Of a DNA stretch of 11,571 nt, positions 6,084 to 11,571 are shown in pieces (positions within the stretch are counted from its first letter, which is position 1; each line of letters begins with the position of its first letter). The notes under the pieces were generated by a model. The model did not search any database and was not told the origin of the DNA. It saw only the letters and a list, made by a program, of their open reading frames with translations. Position numbers and translations under genes: made by a program. Origin of the DNA: Eubacterium sp. (GTDB lineage Bacteria; Bacillota; Clostridia; Peptostreptococcales; Anaerovoracaceae); the NCBI GenBank assembly GCA_017419895.1, contig JAFOKI010000142.1, forward strand, positions 1-11,571, given 5' to 3'.

Positions 6084-7142
6084 CTAACCGCGTTTGAGTC
6101 TCAGCTGTCCGCACGCTCCGTCGATGTCGGAACCGAGTTCCCTTCTAACTGTTGCGGGGATCCCGCGTTTTTCGAGAAGCTCCGCGAATTCTCTCGCGCG
6201 CTTTCTGCCGGAACCGTCGAGTCCGGTCTCGCCGACTTTGTTCAGCGGTATGAGATTTACGTGACAAAGCATACCTCTTAGCATGTTCGCGAGCCTTGCC
6301 GCGCTCACGTCCGAATCATTCACGCCTCTTATAAGCGCATACTCGAATGTGATCCTTCTATGTGTCTTTTCCGTGTACTCTTCGCATGCTGCCATGAGCT
6401 CATCCATGTCATATGCGCGCGAAACGGGCATTATCCGCTCTCTTGTTTCCTGATCGGGAGCGTGGAGCGATACCGCGAGGTTCACTTGCGGAAACTCGTC
6501 TGCGAACCGGCGTATTCCCGGTACCAGACCGCAAGTCGAGACAGTTATGTTCCTCGAACTCATATTGCGTCCTTTTTCATCGTGAATGAGTCTCAGGAAT
6601 CCCGATGTCCCGTCATAATTGTCAAATGGCTCGCCGGTACCCATTATCACGACATGTGATATCGATACCGGAGAAGAAGCGTATCGCTCTATGTCCATGA
6701 TCTGCGAAAGCATCTCTCCGGGAGTAAGGCTTCTGTTCAGTCCGTTTATTCCCGAAGCGCAAAAAGCACACCCCATGCGGCATCCTGCCTGTGAAGATAT
6801 ACAGGCGGTACTTCCGTACTTATACCTCATCAGCACACTCTCGACAGCGTTTCCGTCACCGAGGCCGAACAAAAACTTCTCTGTCCCGTCCTTCGCCGAC
6901 ACCTGGTGATCCATGAGTTCCAGACTTCCGGCAGTACATTTCTCTTCAAGCTTACGCACAAAAACTTCCGGAAGATCGCTCATCTCCCGGAAGTCCGTGA
7001 TACCTTTGTTTATCCATCTGAACAGCTGCCTTCCGCGGAAAGCCGGCTGTCCGAGGTCTTTCGCGAGAGCCTCGGTCTCAGAAAGACCGAGGCCCCGCAG
7101 TTTAGTTTTGTTTTCAGATTTGTTCGTTTCTGTCATACTCAC
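6084..7142 (-). CDS. rlmN: 23S rRNA (adenine-2503 C2)-methyltransferase RlmN (also tRNA A37 in some bacteria)
   Basis: This is a 352-residue radical SAM enzyme. An N-terminal helical RNA-binding domain has the family element QPAFRGRQLFRWI (32-44). The radical SAM barrel carries the cluster motif CRMGCAFC (Cys121, Cys125, Cys128). Two further cysteines fit the methyl-carrier mechanism: Cys114, seven before the first cluster cysteine as in E. coli Cys118, and Cys344 in DIDGACGQL, matching E. coli Cys355. GTGEPFDNY (168-176) and NLAVSLHAP (221-229) are further family marks. It adds a methyl group to C2 of A2503 in the ribosomal peptidyl-transferase centre. The first codon could be GTG at 7142, which overlaps the ileS stop as GTGA and has AAGG about ten bases upstream. 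The ATG two codons later (7136) is the alternative. The protein looks intact and of normal length. No convincing terminator follows it. Confidence 0.96.
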   Translation of the reverse strand: MSMTETNKSENKTKLRGLGLSETEALAKDLGQPAFRGRQLFRWINKGITDFREMSDLPEVFVRKLEEKCTAGSLELMDHQVSAKDGTEKFLFGLGDGNAVESVLMRYKYGSTACISSQAGCRMGCAFCASGINGLNRSLTPGEMLSQIMDIERYASSPVSISHVVIMGTGEPFDNYDGTSGFLRLIHDEKGRNMSSRNITVSTCGLVPGIRRFADEFPQVNLAVSLHAPDQETRERIMPVSRAYDMDELMAACEEYTEKTHRRITFEYALIRGVNDSDVSAARLANMLRGMLCHVNLIPLNKVGETGLDGSGRKRAREFAELLEKRGIPATVRRELGSDIDGACGQLRLKRG

Positions 7143-10100
7143 ACGCGTTCGACCTTGAGACCTGTCTTGTGACCGTTGATGTCGACTTTGTCAAGACCGT
7201 CCGCTGCTTTGACATCGTCGGCAAGCGTTTCACCCGTGATATATTCGCGGTAATCCTCGACTGCAGCCGCAACCGTGTCATCACAGCTCATGTATATCAC
7301 GATCCTGTCCATCATCTCGTAATCGTTTTTCTTACGCATCTGCTGGATCTTGGAGACGATCTCACGCGCAATGCCTTCGCGCTCGAGCTCCGGAGTGATT
7401 TCCGTGTCGAGTATGGCGAATAAGTTATTCTCCATTGCGACAGCGAATCCTTCTTTTGCGCTGATCCTTACGTCAACAAGGTCCGCGCCGATCTCTGTCG
7501 GCTCGCCGTTCAGTTCCATAGTGACAAAGCCCTTCTCGTTCAATTCCTGGTTGAACGCGGCGGGATCCGCTTTCGCGAGAGCCGCGCCGAAAGCTTTGAT
7601 CTTGGGTCCGAGAGCCGGTCCCGCAGCCTTGAAGTTCGGCTTGAGCACATAGTTCATGTATTTCTCGAGCTCGTTCTCAAAGACCACAGTCTTAACATTC
7701 AGTTCTTCCTCGATGAGTCCCGAAAGATCGGCGATCTTGCTTTCATAAGCGCCGTCAACGATGATCTCGGGAAGCGGCTGACGAACCTTGATATTCTCTT
7801 TTTCGCGGATACCGCGTCCGAGAGCGACAAGGTTCTTTACGAGGTCCATTCTCTCTTCGACAGCTTCATCGATGAGCGTCTCATCAGCCTCAGGATAGTA
7901 AGCCGTGTGGACTGTGAGTGTGTCGTCATTCATGAGCTTCTTGTACATCTCGTCCGAAAGGAAAGGAGCGAAAGGCGCCATGAGTCTGACGACTCCGAGA
8001 AGGACTTCATATGTAGTGCGGTAAACGCTCTTCTTGTCTTCTGTGAGTTCCTCTGCGTAGAATCTTCTTCTCGCGCGTCTGATGTACCAGTTCGAAAGAT
8101 CTCCATCGACGAATTCGGCGATCGCCCTGACTGTCTTCATATGGTCATAGTTGTCCATGAAATACGTCACGTCTTTTACGAGTTTGTTGTATTTCGACAG
8201 TATCCAGCGGTCAAGCTCGGGACGCTCCGCTGCCGGAACATCCATCGCTGAAGGATCAATATCGTCAAGGTTCGCGTACAGAACAAAGAAGTTATACACG
8301 TTCCTGAGGGTTCCGAAGAACTTGCTGACTGTTTCCTTGAGGCCGTCCTCGTCGAATCTCGTCGGGGTCCATGCCGGGGAAACTGAAAGCAGATACCATC
8401 TCGTCGCGTCCGCGCCGTACTTGTCGAACAACTCGAACGGTGAAACGGTGTTGCCCTTCGACTTGGACATCTTCTTGCCCTCTTTGTCGAGGATCAGGTC
8501 GTTCACGAGCACGTTCTTGTACGGAGCGCGCTTCATGATGAACGTCGAGATCGCCATGAGGGAATAGAACCATCCTCTCGTCTGATCGATGCCCTCGCAG
8601 ATGAAGTCAGCCGGGAAGAGTTTGTCGAAGTCGTCTTTGTGCTCAAACGGATAGTGCCACTGGGCATACGGCATCGCGCCGGAGTCGAACCAGCAGTCCA
8701 TTACTTCTTCGATCCTGGTCATCGGTTTTCCGCATACCGGGCACTTGAAGTGGATATCGTCCACATACGGACGATGGAGTTCTATCGTCTCCGGATCCAC
8801 AGTCTCGATCGCTTTTTCCGCTAGTTCTGCCCTGCTTCCCGCACATTCGAGATGTCCGCATTCGCAGCGCCAGATCGGGATCGGCGTTCCCCAGTAACGG
8901 TTTCTGGAAATGTTCCAGTCTTTTACTTCAGCGAGCCAGTTTCCAAAACGGCCTTCGCCAACGAAAGGCGGATACCAGTTGACTGTCTTGTTGTTAGCGA
9001 CCAGTTCGTCTCTGAGGTCGCTCATTCTGATGAACCAGCCCTTTTTCGCATAGTATACGAGCGGTGTGTTGCAGCGCCAGCAGTGCGGATAGTCATGTTC
9101 GATCTTGACGCGCTTGAAGAGTTTACCTTCAGCAGCGAGCCATTTGATGATCTCGACATCGAGACCGTCTTCCATGATGAAGTGTCCCGCCCACGGAGTT
9201 GTCGTGTATTTGCCCTGCTCATCTACCGGCTGAAGTACGGGGAGTCCGTATTTCAGACCGCAATTGTAGTCGTCTTCACCGAATGCCGGCGCGGTATGTA
9301 CGATACCGGTACCGTCTTCAGTACTGACGTAATCCATGCATGTGACGATGAATTTTCTTTCAGCATTCTCGGGTACCTCTACGAACGGCATAAGCTGTTC
9401 ATATTCCATGTACTCGAGGTCTTTTCCCTTCATCTCGGCAATGATCTCATACGAGTTGTCTCCGAGCACGTTATTAAGCAGACCTTTTGCGAGGTAATAG
9501 ATGTCTCCTTCATGTTCGCCTGAAGTCATCCTGACCTTCACATAATCGATGTCGGCACCGACTGTGAGCGCTACGTTGGCTGCGAGTGTCCAAGCCGTCG
9601 TTGTCCATGCCAGGAAGTATTCGTTCTCGGTTCCTTTCACCTTGAACTTGACCGTAAGGGTGTTAACCTTTACGAGTTTATAGCCCTGTGCTACCTCATG
9701 GGAGGCGAGACCTGTCCCGCAGCGCGGGCAGTACGGAAGGATCTTATGACCTTCGTAGATCATGCCGCCCTTGAAGAACTCGTTGATTATCCACCAGACG
9801 GATTCGATGTAATCGTTGTGCAGAGTGATGTACGGATCTTCCATGTCGGCCATGTAAGCCATGCGCTCACTCATCTCTGTCCACTTGTCGAGGAACATGA
9901 ATACCGACTCGCGGCATTTGTCGTTGAACTCGCGGATACCGTAACGCTCGATGTCCTGCTTGCCATTCATCTTGAGGTCTTTTTCGACCTGGATCTCTAC
10001 CGGAAGACCGTGTGTGTCCCAGCCGCCTTTTCTCTTGACCTGGAACCCCTGCATCGTCTTGTATCTGTTGATGGAATCCTTGAGTGTACGCGCCATTACA

Positions 10101-10270
10101 TGGTGGATACCAGGCATTCCGTTAGCAGTCGGCGGGCCTTCGTAGAATACGAACTCCGGGCTTCCTTCGCGCTCGTTGACACAGCGCGCGAGGAGATCCT
10201 CTGCGTTCCAATCTTTTATCTGTTCTGTCTGGACCTCCGCTACGGGTCTTGTATCTAAATTTCTGAACAT
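7139..10270 (-). CDS. ileS: Isoleucyl-tRNA synthetase, type 2 (IleRS2), with altered GIHH signature
   Basis: This is a 1043-residue class I synthetase that joins isoleucine to tRNA-Ile. The length and C-terminal region fit the long type 2 (eukaryote-like) clade. The first signature, normally HxGH, reads Gly54-Ile55-His56-His57 within GPPTANGMPGIHHV. The second is normal, KKMSKSKGN (599-607). The CP1 editing domain is present, with TTTAWTLAAN (223-232) and GIVHTAPAFGEDD (322-334). Paired cysteines that could bind zinc occur at 181/184, 469/471 with 476, and 510/513. DCWFDSGAMPYAQWH (525-539) and GIDQTRGWFYSL (560-571) are typical IleRS blocks. The anticodon-binding helical domain follows from about 680. 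The ATG at 10270 overlaps the pnp stop as TAATG, with AAAGGAG about 11 bases upstream. I see no frameshift or missing domain. It is the only ileS in the window; whether the genome has a second cannot be seen. Confidence 0.98.
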   Translation of the reverse strand: MFRNLDTRPVAEVQTEQIKDWNAEDLLARCVNEREGSPEFVFYEGPPTANGMPGIHHVMARTLKDSINRYKTMQGFQVKRKGGWDTHGLPVEIQVEKDLKMNGKQDIERYGIREFNDKCRESVFMFLDKWTEMSERMAYMADMEDPYITLHNDYIESVWWIINEFFKGGMIYEGHKILPYCPRCGTGLASHEVAQGYKLVKVNTLTVKFKVKGTENEYFLAWTTTAWTLAANVALTVGADIDYVKVRMTSGEHEGDIYYLAKGLLNNVLGDNSYEIIAEMKGKDLEYMEYEQLMPFVEVPENAERKFIVTCMDYVSTEDGTGIVHTAPAFGEDDYNCGLKYGLPVLQPVDEQGKYTTTPWAGHFIMEDGLDVEIIKWLAAEGKLFKRVKIEHDYPHCWRCNTPLVYYAKKGWFIRMSDLRDELVANNKTVNWYPPFVGEGRFGNWLAEVKDWNISRNRYWGTPIPIWRCECGHLECAGSRAELAEKAIETVDPETIELHRPYVDDIHFKCPVCGKPMTRIEEVMDCWFDSGAMPYAQWHYPFEHKDDFDKLFPADFICEGIDQTRGWFYSLMAISTFIMKRAPYKNVLVNDLILDKEGKKMSKSKGNTVSPFELFDKYGADATRWYLLSVSPAWTPTRFDEDGLKETVSKFFGTLRNVYNFFVLYANLDDIDPSAMDVPAAERPELDRWILSKYNKLVKDVTYFMDNYDHMKTVRAIAEFVDGDLSNWYIRRARRRFYAEELTEDKKSVYRTTYEVLLGVVRLMAPFAPFLSDEMYKKLMNDDTLTVHTAYYPEADETLIDEAVEERMDLVKNLVALGRGIREKENIKVRQPLPEIIVDGAYESKIADLSGLIEEELNVKTVVFENELEKYMNYVLKPNFKAAGPALGPKIKAFGAALAKADPAAFNQELNEKGFVTMELNGEPTEIGADLVDVRISAKEGFAVAMENNLFAILDTEITPELEREGIAREIVSKIQQMRKKNDYEMMDRIVIYMSCDDTVAAAVEDYREYITGETLADDVKAADGLDKVDINGHKTGLKVERV

Positions 10271-11571
10271 TATTGCGGAAGCTCCTTTCTTACGAGATTG
10301 ATACGGTTCTGGCTGTCTATCTCATCGACTTTTACTTCTATTTTGTCGCCGATGTTCATTACGTCTTCTACCTTCTCAACACGATGTTTCGCCATCTTGG
10401 AGATGTGGAGCAGGCCTTCTTTTCCGGGGAGTATCTCGATGAACGCGCCGAAGTTCATTATCCTCGTTACCGTTCCTTCATAGTACTCGCCAACTTCGAC
10501 TTCCTTGGTAAGAAGCTCGATCTGTCTTCTTGCCTCGTTAGCGCTGTCGCCGACCTCACTGTAGATCATCACGAGACCCGGATCGTCTTCCGAGATGTCG
10601 ATCTTGACTCCGCATTCCTCGACGATCTTGTTGATCGTCTTTCCACCCGGTCCGATCACTATGCGGATCTTATCGGGATCTATCCTCATGGATACGCAGC
10701 GCGGAGCGTATTTCGAAAGTTCAGCACGCGGTTCAGCGATCTCTTCCTGCATGATGCCCATGATGTGCATGCGGCCTTCTCTCGCCTGTCTGAGCGCTTT
10801 TTCGAGGATCTCTCTCGAAAGCCCGTGCACTTTGATGTCCATCTGGATAGCCGTAACGCCTTCAGTAGTACCCGTGACTTTGAAGTCCATGTCGCCCAGG
10901 AAGTCTTCCATTCCCTGAATGTCGGAAAGAACAGCCATCTTGCTTGTTCCGTCTTCCTCGACTCTTTCGATAAGTCCCATAGCAATGCCCGCGACAGGAC
11001 GCTTGATCGGAACACCGGCGTCCATGAGAGCCAGGCAGGATCCGCATGTGGATGCCATTGAGGAGGATCCGTTGGATGAGAGAACTTCAGAGACCACTCT
11101 GATAGCGTACGGGAATTCTTCTTCCGACGGAAGTACAGGCATGAGAGCTCTCTCGGCGAGCGCTCCGTGACCTATCTCGCGGCGTCCCGCAGACCTGGGC
11201 TTCTTCGCCTCCCCTGTCGAGAAACCGGGGAAGTTATAGTGGTGGATGTATCTCTTGCCCGTCTGCTCTGTGAGCCCGTCTATTCTCTGTGCTTCCGAAA
11301 GAGGAGCGAGTGTGCAGGCGGAGAGTACCTGAGTCTGTCCGCGCTTGAAAAGTCCCGTTCCGTGTACTCTCGGGAGTATCCCGGTCTCAGCCCATACGGG
11401 TCTTATCTCATCGAGTTTTCTGTCGTCCGGACGGATACCCTCATCGAGAATCAGTGAGCGGACGCTTTCCTTTGTGATGTTGTAAAGCACAGCCGCGATG
11501 TCCTTCTCCTGTTCGGGGAAGATCTCCGCGAAATATTCCTGTGTTTCTTTCTCAACAGCGTCCATATTGTC
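10270..11571 (-). CDS. pnp: Polynucleotide phosphorylase, C-terminal part; 5' end beyond the window
   Basis: The frame is open to the window edge, giving about 433 codons of a protein that is normally near 700. The first RNase PH-like domain is missing because of the window limit, not a mutation. Residues are numbered from the Met at 11565. The end of the all-helical linker (about 1-45) leads to the second, catalytic RNase PH domain. This has FKRGQTQ (73-79), the phosphate-binding [14 protein letters not shown] (159-172) and the acidic [17 protein letters not shown] (214-230). A KH domain with [10 protein letters not shown] (301-310) and an S1 domain starting near [17 protein letters not shown] (359-375) follow. 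The enzyme degrades RNA 3' to 5' using phosphate and works as a trimer, often with other decay factors. The stop TAA shares one base with the ileS start (TAATG), so IleRS translation is probably coupled to it. Its usual partner rpsO would lie upstream, outside the window. Confidence 0.97.
   Translation of the reverse strand, partial: DNMDAVEKETQEYFAEIFPEQEKDIAAVLYNITKESVRSLILDEGIRPDDRKLDEIRPVWAETGILPRVHGTGLFKRGQTQVLSACTLAPLSEAQRIDGLTEQTGKRYIHHYNFPGFSTGEAKKPRSAGRREIGHGALAERALMPVLPSEEEFPYAIRVVSEVLSSNGSSSMASTCGSCLALMDAGVPIKRPVAGIAMGLIERVEEDGTSKMAVLSDIQGMEDFLGDMDFKVTGTTEGVTAIQMDIKVHGLSREILEKALRQAREGRMHIMGIMQEEIAEPRAELSKYAPRCVSMRIDPDKIRIVIGPGGKTINKIVEECGVKIDISEDDPGLVMIYSEVGDSANEARRQIELLTKEVEVGEYYEGTVTRIMNFGAFIEILPGKEGLLHISKMAKHRVEKVEDVMNIGDKIEVKVDEIDSQNRINLVRKELPQ

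Noticed and set aside
10273..11061. 262-codon plus-strand ORF opposite pnp, and similar long ones at 735-1418, 2298-2921 and 8852-9523
   Set aside because: Each is fully antisense to a gene with strong family motifs. The translations show no recognisable domain, and no good ribosome binding site or promoter stood out. They are by-products of codon bias.
1..11571. CRISPR array, insertion sequence, tRNA or rRNA genes
   Set aside because: No regularly spaced direct repeats, transposase motifs, terminal inverted repeats or conserved stable-RNA sequences were seen on either strand.

Overview
The window reads as a compact, roughly half-GC chromosomal segment of an anaerobic Bacillota bacterium, most likely a Clostridia-type gut or rumen organism. 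The evidence is strong AAGGAGG-type ribosome binding sites, a long type 2 isoleucyl-tRNA synthetase, a GH2 enzyme paired with a GPH sugar transporter, and close head-to-tail packing. I cannot name a genus. Every supported gene is on the minus strand, so transcription runs from high to low coordinates. The long plus-strand ORFs are antisense shadows.

Region 1 (11571 to 6084) is an RNA-metabolism block: the C-terminal two thirds of pnp (polynucleotide phosphorylase, cut by the window edge), ileS, and rlmN. The three genes overlap by one to four bases (TAATG at pnp/ileS, GTGA at ileS/rlmN), which implies one transcript and coupled translation. The IleRS carries an altered class I signature, Gly-Ile-His-His instead of His-x-Gly-His. 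In some bacterial IleRS2 enzymes this exchange is linked to very high mupirocin resistance.

Region 2 (about 6083 to 5430) holds a clear sigma-A promoter (TTGAAC, 17 bp, TATAAT) whose -10 box lies inside a 17-bp palindrome, so it looks repressor-controlled. It drives a small P-loop NTPase of unknown role. The gene ends in a bulged hairpin that includes its own stop codon, and an intrinsic terminator follows. Together they make a roughly 108-nt candidate structured RNA or leader just ahead of the next gene.

Region 3 (5429 to 1) is a tight cluster: a NUDIX hydrolase of the CoA-pyrophosphatase type, a small beta-class DNA methyltransferase with no restriction partner (ATGA overlap), a membrane-anchored alpha/beta hydrolase, a cytoplasmic GH2 glycosidase, and the N-terminal 150 residues of a GPH-family (MelB-like) cation-sugar symporter. 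The last two form an evident import-and-cleave pair for a small beta-glycoside. The first three look like housekeeping or regulatory genes sharing the transcript. No rRNA, tRNA, CRISPR array, insertion sequence or attachment site was seen. The longest non-coding stretch is only about 135 bases (5430-5563).
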